Shown here one piece after another: positions 44,487-52,911 of a DNA stretch of 64,000 nucleotides. The stretch is from the NCBI GenBank assembly GCA_045596625.1, contig JAZOCU010000011.1, forward strand, positions 24,158 to 88,157, given 5' to 3'. Each line of letters starts with the position of its first letter. Position 1 is the first letter of the stretch. The position numbers were made by a program, and so were the translations under genes. This stretch comes from Firm-04 sp045596625. GTDB lineage: Bacteria > Bacillota > Clostridia > Oscillospirales > Ruminococcaceae. The notes beneath the pieces were generated by a model. That model worked only from the letters and a program-made list of their open reading frames with translations, had not been told where the DNA came from and did no database searches.

Positions 44487-44728
44487 AAGAACAACAATGC
44501 TCCCGAATGTCCGGTGGTTATGAATCTCCGCACATAAGGCAGCATTTTGGGATTTTGTCTGTTGATATTTTTTCTCTTTGCTCTGACGTGAAACTATCTG
44601 CCGATATTGACACGAAAGTACAAGGAATCTCTTGCTATGTCATAATGAGATCGCCATGTCCTTTCTTGTTTCGGACATGGCGATTTGTTTTTGCTCGCTG
44701 CCATATAGAAAGGAGGCGCCGGATCCGG
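44487..44728 (+). ncRNA. Structured 5' leader of hydEGF (candidate regulatory RNA)
   Basis: About 240 bases from the predicted start to hydE. Near the 5' end AATGCT (44496-44501) can pair with AGCATT (44541-44546), enclosing a TTATG/CATAA stem. Later AATCTC (about 44626-44631) can pair with GAGAT (44647-44651), which overlaps the base of the terminator and could compete with it. I do not recognise a known riboswitch class. It could instead be a separate small RNA ending at the terminator. Confidence 0.5.
44648..44692 (+). terminator. Intrinsic terminator inside the hydEGF leader
   Basis: AGATCGCCATGTCC pairs with GGACATGGCGATTT (14 bp with one G-T), 11-base loop, then a T-rich run. It sits just before the hydE ribosome binding site AAAGGAGG. 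Confidence 0.92.
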
Positions 44729-45787
44729 ATGAACGATAGGATATCTGCTTTGATCACACAGCTCGGCACAGAGCATCGGCTTTCTGCGGATGGCTATACG
44801 GAATTGCTGACCACAGAGGATCCTGCGGCGCTTTCTATGCTGAAATCTTCGGCAGCAGCTGTACGAAAGGCGCAGTTTGGCAACAAGATCTATCTGCGCG
44901 GACTGATCGAGCTGACCAATCACTGCAAAAACAACTGTTATTATTGCGGCATCCGCAGAGATAACAGGGATGTCGTCCGATATCGTTTGCGTCATCAGAC
45001 CGTATTGGATTGCTGTCAGATGGGCGCAGATCTTGGATTTCGTACCTTTGTGCTGCAAGGCGGCGAAGATCCGTTCTGGAACGATACTCGGCTCTGTGCA
45101 CTGATCCGCGAGATCAAGGCAAGATTTCCGCAGTGTGCCGTCACACTCTCGCTGGGTGAACGCACCAAAGAAAGCTATCAGGCGCTGCGGGAAGCCGGTG
45201 CCGATCGATATCTTCTGCGGCATGAAACAGCCGATCCGCAGCATTACGGATTGCTGCATCCTGCCGAAATGTCACTGCAGAATCGGATGGAATGTCTGAG
45301 AACGCTCAAATCACTTGGATATCAGACCGGCTGCGGTATGATGGTCGGTTCCCCTTATCAGACGATCGGGCATCTTGTCAAGGATCTGCAGTGGATCGAA
45401 GCCTTGCAGCCGGAGATGGTAGGCATCGGGCCGTTTCTGCCTCATCACGGCACCCCCTTCGGGCAATATCCCGCAGGCTCTGCAGCAATGACACTGCGGC
45501 TGCTTTCCATTGTCCGATTGCTGCTGCCAACGGTGCTGCTGCCTGCAACCACTGCACTGGGAACACTGTTGCCGGATGGTCTGGAGCAGGGGATCGAGGC
45601 AGGTGCCAATGTGATCATGCCCAATCTCACCCCCGAAGCCGAACGATGCAATTATCAGCTGTATGACGGAAAATGCACTGCTGCAAAGGATACGCTCTCG
45701 CTGTTGGAGGAGCGCAGACAGCGCTTTGCTGCCATCGGCTATGAAACCGTACACCAAAGAGGCGATGCGCCTGCTTTTCACATATAA
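44729..45787 (+). CDS. hydE: [FeFe]-hydrogenase maturase HydE (radical SAM)
   Basis: Radical SAM enzyme that works on the organic precursor of the di-iron subcluster of the H-cluster. The 352-residue protein has the CxxxCxxC cluster motif CKNNCYYCGI near residue 62 in a TIM barrel. Further family features are VLQGGEDPFW and the C-terminal MPNLTPEA. Start ATG 44729 is preceded by AAAGGAGG. The frame stays open upstream to 44507 but crosses the leader terminator, and normal HydE length supports the later start. It leads the operon hydE-hydG-hydF. Confidence 0.93.
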   Translation: MNDRISALITQLGTEHRLSADGYTELLTTEDPAALSMLKSSAAAVRKAQFGNKIYLRGLIELTNHCKNNCYYCGIRRDNRDVVRYRLRHQTVLDCCQMGADLGFRTFVLQGGEDPFWNDTRLCALIREIKARFPQCAVTLSLGERTKESYQALREAGADRYLLRHETADPQHYGLLHPAEMSLQNRMECLRTLKSLGYQTGCGMMVGSPYQTIGHLVKDLQWIEALQPEMVGIGPFLPHHGTPFGQYPAGSAAMTLRLLSIVRLLLPTVLLPATTALGTLLPDGLEQGIEAGANVIMPNLTPEAERCNYQLYDGKCTAAKDTLSLLEERRQRFAAIGYETVHQRGDAPAFHI

Positions 45788-45815
45788 TTCAAAGCACAGA
45801 AAGGAATGCTGCTGT

Positions 45816-47231
45816 ATGTATGATCCCAAATCTCTGAAAGCCGAAGAATTCATCTGTCATGAGGAAGTGCTTTCTACCCTCGAATATGCCGAGGCGAATA
45901 AAAACAATGTTGCACTGATCGATCAGATCATTGCAAAGGCAAAGCTCAGAAAGGGTCTGGATCACCGTGAGGCATCGGTGCTGCTTGCTTGTGAGATCCC
46001 TGAAAAAATCGACGAGCTTTATGCACTTGCCCATCAGATCAAGCTGGATCTGTACGGAAATCGTATTGTGATGTTTGCACCCTTGTATCTTTCCAATTAT
46101 TGCGTCAATGGCTGTGTGTATTGTCCTTATCATTATCAGAACAGGCATATTCCGCGCATCAAGCTCACACAGGAGCAGATCCGCAATGAGGTGATCGCAT
46201 TGCAGGATATGGGTCACAAGCGCCTTGCCATTGAAGCCGGCGAAGATCCTGTCAACAATCCCATCGAGTATATTCTCGAAAGCATCAAGACCATCTATAG
46301 CATCCAGCATAAAAATGGAGCGATTCGCCGTGTCAATGTCAATATTGCGGCAACAACGGTTGATAACTATCGCAAGCTCAAAGAAGCCGGCATCGGCACT
46401 TATATTCTGTTCCAAGAAACTTATCATAAGGAAAGCTATGAAAAGCTGCATCCCACAGGCCCGAAGCATAACTATGCCTATCACACCGAAGCAATGGATC
46501 GTGCCATGGAAGGCGGGATCGATGATGTCGGTCTGGGCGTTCTGTTCGGACTTGAGCTGTATAAGTATGAATTTGCTGCCCTTCTGATGCATGCAGAGCA
46601 TCTGGAAGCAGTGCATGGTGTTGGCCCACATACCATCAGTGTACCGCGCATCAAGCGTGCCGATGATATTGATCCCGATGTCTTTGATAACGGCATTGAT
46701 GACAATACCTTTGCAAAGATCTGTGCATTGATCCGTGTCTGTGTGCCTTATACCGGTATGATCATCAGCACCCGTGAGAGTCAGCAGGTTCGAGAAAAGG
46801 TATTGCCACTGGGTGTTTCCCAGATCAGCGGTGCTTCCCGAACCAGTGTCGGCGGCTATTGTGAAGAGGTGCGTCCGCATGAATCCGAACAGTTTGATGT
46901 CAGTGACAGCCGTACTCTGGATGAGGTCGTCCGCTGGCTTATGGAGGGCGGATATATTCCTTCCTTCTGTACCGCCTGTTATCGTGAAGGCAGAACCGGC
47001 GATCGGTTTATGAGTCTTTGCAAAAGCGGTCAGATCCAGAATTGCTGTCATCCCAATGCCTTGCTCACACTGAAGGAATATCTCATGGATTATGCATCGG
47101 ATGAAACCAGAGCCATCGGAGAAGCATTGATTGCCAAAGAGATCCATAATATCCCCAATGAAAAGGCAAAGGCGATCTGTGAGGAACATCTTGGCTCCAT
47201 TGCAGACGGAAAGCGGGATTTCCGTTTCTGA
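45816..47231 (+). CDS. hydG: [FeFe]-hydrogenase maturase HydG (radical SAM tyrosine lyase)
   Basis: Cleaves tyrosine to give the CO and CN ligands of the H-cluster. The 471-residue protein has the radical SAM motif CVNGCVYC near residue 91. The C-terminal auxiliary cluster ligands are FCTACYREGR and CKSGQIQNCC near 385-410. Length and both motifs distinguish it from ThiH. ATG 45816 follows AAAGGA, 28 bases after hydE; a longer in-frame start inside hydE has no support. Confidence 0.95.
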   Translation: MYDPKSLKAEEFICHEEVLSTLEYAEANKNNVALIDQIIAKAKLRKGLDHREASVLLACEIPEKIDELYALAHQIKLDLYGNRIVMFAPLYLSNYCVNGCVYCPYHYQNRHIPRIKLTQEQIRNEVIALQDMGHKRLAIEAGEDPVNNPIEYILESIKTIYSIQHKNGAIRRVNVNIAATTVDNYRKLKEAGIGTYILFQETYHKESYEKLHPTGPKHNYAYHTEAMDRAMEGGIDDVGLGVLFGLELYKYEFAALLMHAEHLEAVHGVGPHTISVPRIKRADDIDPDVFDNGIDDNTFAKICALIRVCVPYTGMIISTRESQQVREKVLPLGVSQISGASRTSVGGYCEEVRPHESEQFDVSDSRTLDEVVRWLMEGGYIPSFCTACYREGRTGDRFMSLCKSGQIQNCCHPNALLTLKEYLMDYASDETRAIGEALIAKEIHNIPNEKAKAICEEHLGSIADGKRDFRF

Positions 47232-47265
47232 TTTCTTTCATTCTCTGAATAAGGAGGCAAATGTT

Positions 47266-48471
47266 ATGAGCTTACAGGATGTTCCTGCAGCCCAGCGGAT
47301 CCATATTGCAGTATTCGGAGCTCGTAATGCAGGCAAATCCAGTCTTGTGAATGCATTGACCGGTCAGCAGGTTTCGATCGTTTCGGATGTGCCGGGCACG
47401 ACTACCGATGCGGTACAAAAAACCATGGAGCTTCTGCCGCTGGGACCGGTGGTGATCACCGATACGGCAGGCTATGACGATGAGGGAGAGCTTGGCAGGC
47501 AGCGCATGGAGCAGACGAGACTTGCGCTCTATCGTACCGATCTGGCGATTCTTGTACTGGATGGCACAAGGGATCAGACTGCGATCCGACAACAGCTGAC
47601 TGCAATGCTTGCCGGGCAGAGCATACCCTATGTGGTTGTGTATAATAAGCTTGACCGGATGGAATCAGTACCGGTTTTACAGGAAAATGAGATCCTTGTC
47701 AGTGCTGTGACAGGCGAGGGAATCGAGGCATTGAAAGCGATGCTTGGTGCGATGTATAAAAAGATTCAGCAGAACCGCACCATCCTTGCCGATCTGATCT
47801 CGCCGCAGGATCTTGTGATTTTGGTTACACCCATTGACGAATCGGCACCCAAAGGCAGATTGATCCTGCCGCAGCAGCAGACATTGCGTGAGATTTTGGA
47901 TCAGCATGCCTTACCGCTGCTGACTCAGCCGCAGGAGCTTCCGACGCTGTTGAATACATTGCATTCATCACCACGGATGGTCATCACTGACAGTCAGGCG
48001 TTTGGAGAGGTGAACAAATGTTTGCCAAAGGATATTCCGCTGACCTCTTTTTCGATCCTCATGGCACGATACAAAGGATTTCTGGATATTGCCGTGGAAG
48101 GCGTTCGGGCATTGCATCAGCTCCGCGAAGGTGCACAGATCCTGATTGCAGAGGGGTGCACCCATCATCGGCAATGCAATGATATCGGTACCGTGAAGCT
48201 GCCGAAGCTTTTGCAGGCACTGACAGGGAAGCATTTTTCCTTTTCCTTTACTTCGGGCGGTACATTTCCCGAGGATCTGTCACCCTATGCTCTTGTTGTG
48301 CATTGCGGCGGCTGTATGCGTACTGAGCGAGAAATGCTTTGGCGGATGCGCTGTGCACGTTCTCAGGGAATTCCCTTTACCAATTACGGGATCGCACTTG
48401 CAGAATGTCACGGTATTCTCAACCGTTCACTGATGGGAGATTGTCTGCTTTCTCACGGCAGCGGTAATTAA
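47266..48471 (+). CDS. hydF: [FeFe]-hydrogenase maturation GTPase HydF
   Basis: Scaffold GTPase on which the di-iron unit is built before transfer to HydA. The 401-residue protein has an N-terminal TrmE-like G domain: P-loop GARNAGKSSLVNAL near residue 18, DTAG, and VYNKLD. A dimer domain follows. The C-terminal 4Fe-4S ligands are Cys/His in EGCTHHRQC and HCGGC. Start ATG 47266 follows AAGGAGG. No hydA is in the window; the maturases must serve a hydrogenase encoded elsewhere. Confidence 0.95.
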   Translation: MSLQDVPAAQRIHIAVFGARNAGKSSLVNALTGQQVSIVSDVPGTTTDAVQKTMELLPLGPVVITDTAGYDDEGELGRQRMEQTRLALYRTDLAILVLDGTRDQTAIRQQLTAMLAGQSIPYVVVYNKLDRMESVPVLQENEILVSAVTGEGIEALKAMLGAMYKKIQQNRTILADLISPQDLVILVTPIDESAPKGRLILPQQQTLREILDQHALPLLTQPQELPTLLNTLHSSPRMVITDSQAFGEVNKCLPKDIPLTSFSILMARYKGFLDIAVEGVRALHQLREGAQILIAEGCTHHRQCNDIGTVKLPKLLQALTGKHFSFSFTSGGTFPEDLSPYALVVHCGGCMRTEREMLWRMRCARSQGIPFTNYGIALAECHGILNRSLMGDCLLSHGSGN

Positions 48472-48484
48472 GATGCAACGAACA

Positions 48485-48522
48485 AAAAAGCACGGTATTC
48501 CGAAACAGGAACCGTGCTTTTT
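48485..48522 (+). terminator. Terminator after hydF
   Basis: AAAAAGCACGGT and complement with an inner TTCC/GGAA stem, then T5. Confidence 0.92.
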
Positions 48523-48592
48523 GTGTTATATTGCTTTGTAGGAAGGAATGCTGCATTGCGATCATACAGCGAAAACCGGACACCATTTTCGA

Positions 48593-49378
48593 TTATTGAC
48601 TTGTCGTTTTGGTTGAACAAGAATGCGTATTGCCGAATTTCGGCGCAAAGAATGACAGCGCTATCAATTGTTTCTGCACCGAATTGCGGTGGCTGCGACT
48701 GATGGTAAGCCGTTTGCCATTGATCAGCTCTACCATATCATGATGAATGGTTTTGATATATCTGATATTGACCAGATAGGATTTATGGATCCGAAGGAAC
48801 TCTGTGGAAACAAACTCTCTCGAAAGCGTTTCAAATTTATCATGAAATAAGGCGGCGCCTGAAGTTGTCTGAATAAGGATCTTATTGCGCTTGCATTCAA
48901 AATACAGAACATCCTGCAGCCGCACGATTTTCTTAAGGCGGTCGCTTGTATATTGAAAAAAGCGTTTTTCTCTGTTTCGATAGAGAAAATAGCGATTGAG
49001 ACAGGTTTTTACAGTTTCATAATACAATGGCTTTATGAGAAAATCAAAGGGCTGGTTTTCAAATAGCTGCATAGCATAGTTATCCTTTCCTGAGATATAA
49101 ATGAGATCGGTCTGACTTTGCCATAGATCATAGCGCAGCATTCTGCCGATTTCGATGCCATTGCTTGTACCCAGCTCAATATCCAGAAGCAACAGATCAT
49201 AGTTTGGTTGTTCCGTCATGCGTTGATACAGTGTTTCTCCATTGGGAAAACAGTCGATGCTGATATCCAGATCGTTTTGGATCGAATATTTCGTGATCTG
49301 ACGGCACAGATCCTCGCAGAGAATCGGATCGTCATCACAGAGAACGAATTTGTATTCTATCCCGTTATTGATGCGCAT
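48593..49378 (-). CDS. LytTR-type response regulator, orphan
   Basis: A 261-residue regulator of the AgrA/LytR class. The receiver has CDDDP near residue 13, phospho-acceptor Asp in LLLLDIELG near 62, and Lys in FLIKPLYY. The LytTR DNA-binding domain (about 140-245) shows the usual LYFECKRNKI, FLRIHKSYLVN and TISRSHR elements. Start ATG 49378 follows AAAGGAGA at slightly long spacing. No kinase gene is adjacent. It is divergent from the sugar uptake operon and may control it, with repeats between the two promoters. Confidence 0.88.
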   Translation of the reverse strand: MRINNGIEYKFVLCDDDPILCEDLCRQITKYSIQNDLDISIDCFPNGETLYQRMTEQPNYDLLLLDIELGTSNGIEIGRMLRYDLWQSQTDLIYISGKDNYAMQLFENQPFDFLIKPLYYETVKTCLNRYFLYRNREKRFFQYTSDRLKKIVRLQDVLYFECKRNKILIQTTSGAALFHDKFETLSREFVSTEFLRIHKSYLVNIRYIKTIHHDMVELINGKRLTISRSHRNSVQKQLIALSFFAPKFGNTHSCSTKTTSQ

Positions 49379-49427
49379 GGGATGGGGAAATCTCCTTTCT
49401 GAATGTAAACGAAAATCTAATGCTTTC

Positions 49428-49456
49428 ATTATAATGCATGAAGCATATTCTGTAAA
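49428..49456 (-). promoter_or_regulatory. Promoter for the LytTR gene
   Basis: On the minus strand TTTACA (49451-49456), 17-bp spacer, TATAAT (49428-49433). Confidence 0.85.
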
Positions 49457-49484
49457 GTAAGGGGAAAAATTCTTTTGCGAGATC

Positions 49485-49510
49485 TGTCGAGTATTGTCGA
49501 GATTGTCGAA
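49485..49510 (+). promoter_or_regulatory. Three tandem Spo0A-box-like repeats
   Basis: TGTCGAG (49485), TTGTCGAG (49494) and TTGTCGAA (49503). The last is a perfect 0A box and the others differ by one or two bases. Spacing is 10 and 9 bp, about one helical turn. The cluster is 28 bases from each of the two divergent -35 boxes. Confidence 0.7.
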
Positions 49511-49538
49511 ATACATAGGAAAGAAGGGGGAGATGCTA

Positions 49539-49567
49539 TTGACAAACCAAGGGAATTCTTGTATAAT
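49539..49567 (+). promoter_or_regulatory. Consensus promoter for the sugar uptake operon
   Basis: TTGACA, 17-bp spacer, TATAAT (49562-49567). Confidence 0.9.
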
Positions 49568-49597
49568 GAAGTCAGTTTTATGAAATGCGGTGATGCT

Positions 49598-50872
49598 ATG
49601 CGAATACGTTTGGGGGCGATTGGCGTTGCTGCGGTATTTTCCTTCTGCTGCACTGCTTGTGCACATTCACAGAGCGCAGAGCAGACTGTAATACGGTTTT
49701 CCTGGTGGGGCGGTGATTCGAGACATCGTGTTACACTGCAAGCCGTGGAACAGTTTATGGCTGAGCATCCGGATATTCGTGTCGAATGCGAATACGGAGC
49801 TTGGGCAGGATGGGAAGATGCAACCGCTACCGCCTTATATGCAGGTACCGAAGCCGATGTGATGCAGGTCAACTGGAATTGGCTTACGAATTTTGATGAT
49901 GACTCCACTCAATTTATGAATCTCAGCGGTATGACAGAGCAGCTGGATCTGTCGCAATATGATCCTGAGATGCTTTCACTATGTACTGTACAGGATGAAT
50001 TACGCTGTATCCCTGTCAGTTTAACGGGGCGTGTACTGTTCTGGAACGCTTCTGTCTATGAAAAGGCAGGAATTGCGGTGCCGGATTCCTTTGCTGCGCT
50101 CTGTGATGCAGGCGAGGTGTTCCGCACAACCCTTGGCGAGGATTACTATCCATTGGCACTTGGTTGGTATGACAGAATGCTGTTTCTGGTATATCTGTTG
50201 GAATCGAAATATGGCGTTGACTGGACAGCTGACGGCTCTTTGCAGTATACGCAGTCGCAGCTTGAGGAAGGCATCACATTGATCCATCAGATGGAACAGC
50301 AGCATGTGATCCCATCTCTGCGCACGATCGCTGGCGGCGGTGCTGACAGCTTTGATAAAGATGAAAACTGGATCGAAGGCAGATATGGCGGCATCTATGA
50401 ATGGGATTCCTCTGCCGGAAAGTTTCAGGATTCTCTTGCACAGCAGCAGGAATTGGTTGTAGGGGATTATTTTACGGATCTGGGTGCATATCAAGGCGGC
50501 TTTTCCAAGATTGCATTGGGTTTTGCTATTTCGGGTGAAACCGAATCACCGGATGCCTGTATGCAGCTGATCCAATACTTGCTCAGTGATGAAACAGCGG
50601 TCAAAACACTCGGCACAGAGCGTGGTGTTCCGCTCCACCGGAACGCCTATGCAATCTGTGAATCTGCCGGCTTGTTGGGGGACATTGCGGCAGAAGCCAA
50701 TCGGCGGATGGAAAACTGGGTTCAGTTTTCTGTGGATCCGCAATTTGAGCAAAGTGCTCTCCGATTGGTCTATGAGGATGTGTTTACCGGCCTCAGTTAT
50801 GGTGAATATACGGTTTCCCAAGCGGCAGAACGGCTTTATGCCGGAATTCACGCTGCCCTTCGGGGAGATTGA
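49598..50872 (+). CDS. ABC sugar transporter substrate-binding lipoprotein (CUT1)
   Basis: Extracytoplasmic solute-binding protein of 424 residues, family 1 for oligosaccharides. The N terminus MRIRLGAIGVAAVFSFCCTAC is a lipoprotein signal with the likely lipidated Cys in TAC. The body matches the usual pattern: FSWWGGD after the signal, a DVMQVNWNWL segment, and a late GYFTDL-type region. ATG 49598 follows GGTGATG; ATG 49580 would leave almost no leader after the promoter. First gene of an operon with GH105 and two permeases, so the cargo is probably an unsaturated pectic oligosaccharide. Confidence 0.88.
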   Translation: MRIRLGAIGVAAVFSFCCTACAHSQSAEQTVIRFSWWGGDSRHRVTLQAVEQFMAEHPDIRVECEYGAWAGWEDATATALYAGTEADVMQVNWNWLTNFDDDSTQFMNLSGMTEQLDLSQYDPEMLSLCTVQDELRCIPVSLTGRVLFWNASVYEKAGIAVPDSFAALCDAGEVFRTTLGEDYYPLALGWYDRMLFLVYLLESKYGVDWTADGSLQYTQSQLEEGITLIHQMEQQHVIPSLRTIAGGGADSFDKDENWIEGRYGGIYEWDSSAGKFQDSLAQQQELVVGDYFTDLGAYQGGFSKIALGFAISGETESPDACMQLIQYLLSDETAVKTLGTERGVPLHRNAYAICESAGLLGDIAAEANRRMENWVQFSVDPQFEQSALRLVYEDVFTGLSYGEYTVSQAAERLYAGIHAALRGD

Positions 50873-50875
50873 TTC

Positions 50876-51988
50876 ATGCTTGATCGTTTTTTTCGCTCTT
50901 ATCTGGAACAATATCAACCTTATAAGAGCTATTGGAATTATGAGGATGGCTGTGTACTGACTGCCTGTCAACGGATCTATGAGGCAAGCGGTGAGGCATA
51001 TTATGCTGATTTCGTCCTTCGATATCTCTCGCAGCGTGTCAAGGAAGACGGCAGTATTCCTTCTTATCTCACTGAGCAGTTTTGTCTGGACAGCTATAAT
51101 TGCTCCAAAGCGCTGTTTTTTGCATCACGGCTGACCCATGAACCGCGCTATGCCCTCGCTTTGGATCGGCAGATGGAGCACTATCGGCTGCATCCCAGAA
51201 CCGAAAACGGATTCTGCTGGCATAAAGGAATGTATCCGAATCAGATCTGGTTGGATGGGTTGTATATGCTTCTGCCGTTTCTGGCAGAGTATGCGATATG
51301 GAAACCGATGCCCTCCTTGTATGCTGAGATCTTGGAGTGTTTTTCCTTTGTCCGGCAGCAGCTTCGGATTCCCGAAACCGGTCTCTATCGTCATGGATGG
51401 GATGCGACACGGACGCAGCACTGGGCTGATCCCGAAAGCGGACTTTCTGCATCTCATTGGCTGCGGGGACAAGGCTGGCTGTTGATGGCTCTGACCGATA
51501 CACTGGCTTTACTGCCGCCTACAGAGCAAGCGTTATATGACATTCTTTCTGCCATGCTGCAGGAGGCTGTCGATGCTTTGCTGCCTTATCACACAAAGGA
51601 TGGTTTGTTCTTCCAGGTGATTGATCAAATCGAAGCAGAGGGGAACTATACCGAAACCTCCGGCAATGCTATGCTAGCCTATGCCATGCTGCGTGGCGGT
51701 ATTCTGGGTGTGTTGCCGCAGACTGCAATACACCATGGAAAACAGATCCTTGATTCCCTTTGCCATCAGAAGCTGATGGTGCAGGAGGGACAGCTTGTGC
51801 TTACAGATATTTGTGCCTGCGCCGGACTTGGCGGTGCGACCAAGCGTGACGGCAGCTGTGCCTATTATCTTTCTGAGCCTCGTGTACAAAACGATCCCAA
51901 AGGAATCGGCGCATTGATCATGAGCTATGCGGCATTGCTGCAGGCCGATCGTCTTGCTGCCGATCTTGCAGCACGCAATACGGGTTGA
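50876..51988 (+). CDS. GH105 unsaturated rhamnogalacturonyl hydrolase
   Basis: Cytoplasmic enzyme (no signal peptide) of 370 residues that removes the unsaturated uronic acid left by pectate or rhamnogalacturonan lyases. It has the (alpha/alpha)6 barrel pattern of YteR/YesR: WNYEDGCV near residue 20, the IWLDGLYMLLPF motif near 124 with the conserved Asp, HWLRGQGWLLMA near 196, and ETSGNAMLAY near 261. Start ATG 50876 follows GGGGAG, three bases after the binding-protein stop. Its place in a transport operon indicates degradation of imported oligosaccharides. Confidence 0.88.
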   Translation: MLDRFFRSYLEQYQPYKSYWNYEDGCVLTACQRIYEASGEAYYADFVLRYLSQRVKEDGSIPSYLTEQFCLDSYNCSKALFFASRLTHEPRYALALDRQMEHYRLHPRTENGFCWHKGMYPNQIWLDGLYMLLPFLAEYAIWKPMPSLYAEILECFSFVRQQLRIPETGLYRHGWDATRTQHWADPESGLSASHWLRGQGWLLMALTDTLALLPPTEQALYDILSAMLQEAVDALLPYHTKDGLFFQVIDQIEAEGNYTETSGNAMLAYAMLRGGILGVLPQTAIHHGKQILDSLCHQKLMVQEGQLVLTDICACAGLGGATKRDGSCAYYLSEPRVQNDPKGIGALIMSYAALLQADRLAADLAARNTG

Positions 51989-52005
51989 GCGATACGGAGA
52001 TGGAT

Positions 52006-52911
52006 ATGAAAGAAAACAAACGCTTTGCCGGTTTCTGCAAACGAAACCGGCATATTCTTTATATAGTACCGTGGATCATTGGTTTTTTGTGCTTTCAAGC
52101 CTTGCCGATGCTGTATTCACTGCTTTGCGGCTTTACGGATTTTCATTTGTTTCGTGGTGTGTCAGAAATCGGTCTGATGCAGTATCGGAGCATTCTGACC
52201 GATGCCGCAGCATTGCGTGCCATTGGTATTACATTGCTGTATACCATATTGGTGGTACCGTTAAAAATCGGGATTGCTTTGATCATTGCCTGCTTGCTCA
52301 ACCGTTCTTTGAAGGGAATACGAATATTCCGTACTTTGTATTATCTACCTTCAATTCTCGGAGGCTCCATTGCCGCTTCGGTATTATGGAAGGCACTGTT
52401 TCGAGATCACGGTTTGATCAATCAGATCCTGTCTTTGCTGCATCTGCCGGAGATCCCATGGCTTGCCGAGCCGAATGCTGCATTATGGGTCATCATCCTG
52501 CTCAGAGTCTGGGAGTTCGGCTCACCGATGGTATTGCTTCTTGCAGCGCTGGAGCAGATCCCAACATCTTTGATCGAGGCTGCCCGTCTGGATGGGGCAA
52601 GCGCAGTTTCGATCTTTTTCCGCATCCGCCTGCCCATGATATCGCCTGTCTTGTTCTATACTGTCATGATCCAGCTTTGTGTGGCATTGCAGGAATTCAA
52701 TGCACCTTTTGTGATCACCGACGGCGGCCCGAGAGGGAGTACAACATTGATTTCACTGCTCCTTTACCGCAGTGCTTTTATGGAATATGAAATGGGATAT
52801 GCCAGTGCAATGGCATGGGTGCTCTTTTTGCTGACTACGGTATTTGTGGGATTGTTCCTGTTAACAAGAAACCGTCTTGTCTTTTATCAAGAGGAAGGAG
52901 GCGGCATATGA
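52006..52911 (+). CDS. ABC sugar transporter permease (MalF/UgpA type)
   Basis: A 301-residue inner-membrane permease with six helices. The EAA loop that contacts the ATPase reads EAARLDGASAVSIFFRIRLP near residue 193. ATG 52006 is six bases after GGAG; an in-frame TTG 51985 is less likely. Its stop overlaps the next permease start (ATGA). No ATPase gene is in the operon, so a shared MsmK/UgpC-type ATPase must energise it. Confidence 0.93.
   Translation: MKENKRFAGFCKRNRHILYIVPWIIGFLCFQALPMLYSLLCGFTDFHLFRGVSEIGLMQYRSILTDAAALRAIGITLLYTILVVPLKIGIALIIACLLNRSLKGIRIFRTLYYLPSILGGSIAASVLWKALFRDHGLINQILSLLHLPEIPWLAEPNAALWVIILLRVWEFGSPMVLLLAALEQIPTSLIEAARLDGASAVSIFFRIRLPMISPVLFYTVMIQLCVALQEFNAPFVITDGGPRGSTTLISLLLYRSAFMEYEMGYASAMAWVLFLLTTVFVGLFLLTRNRLVFYQEEGGGI

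Noticed and set aside
44487..44692. 6S, SRP or a named riboswitch in the hydEGF leader
   Set aside because: None of the signatures I know (6S bubble, SRP GGAAG apical loop, TPP, SAM, THF, fluoride or c-di-GMP cores) is visible; kept as unknown.
44507..44728. N-terminal extension of hydE by 74 codons
   Set aside because: It would run through the terminator hairpin. The strong ribosome site is at 44729, and the shorter protein already has normal HydE length.
45789..47189. Open frame of 466 codons on the minus strand opposite hydG
   Set aside because: Antisense shadow of hydG, with an Ile/His/Cys-rich, low-quality product and no initiation signal.
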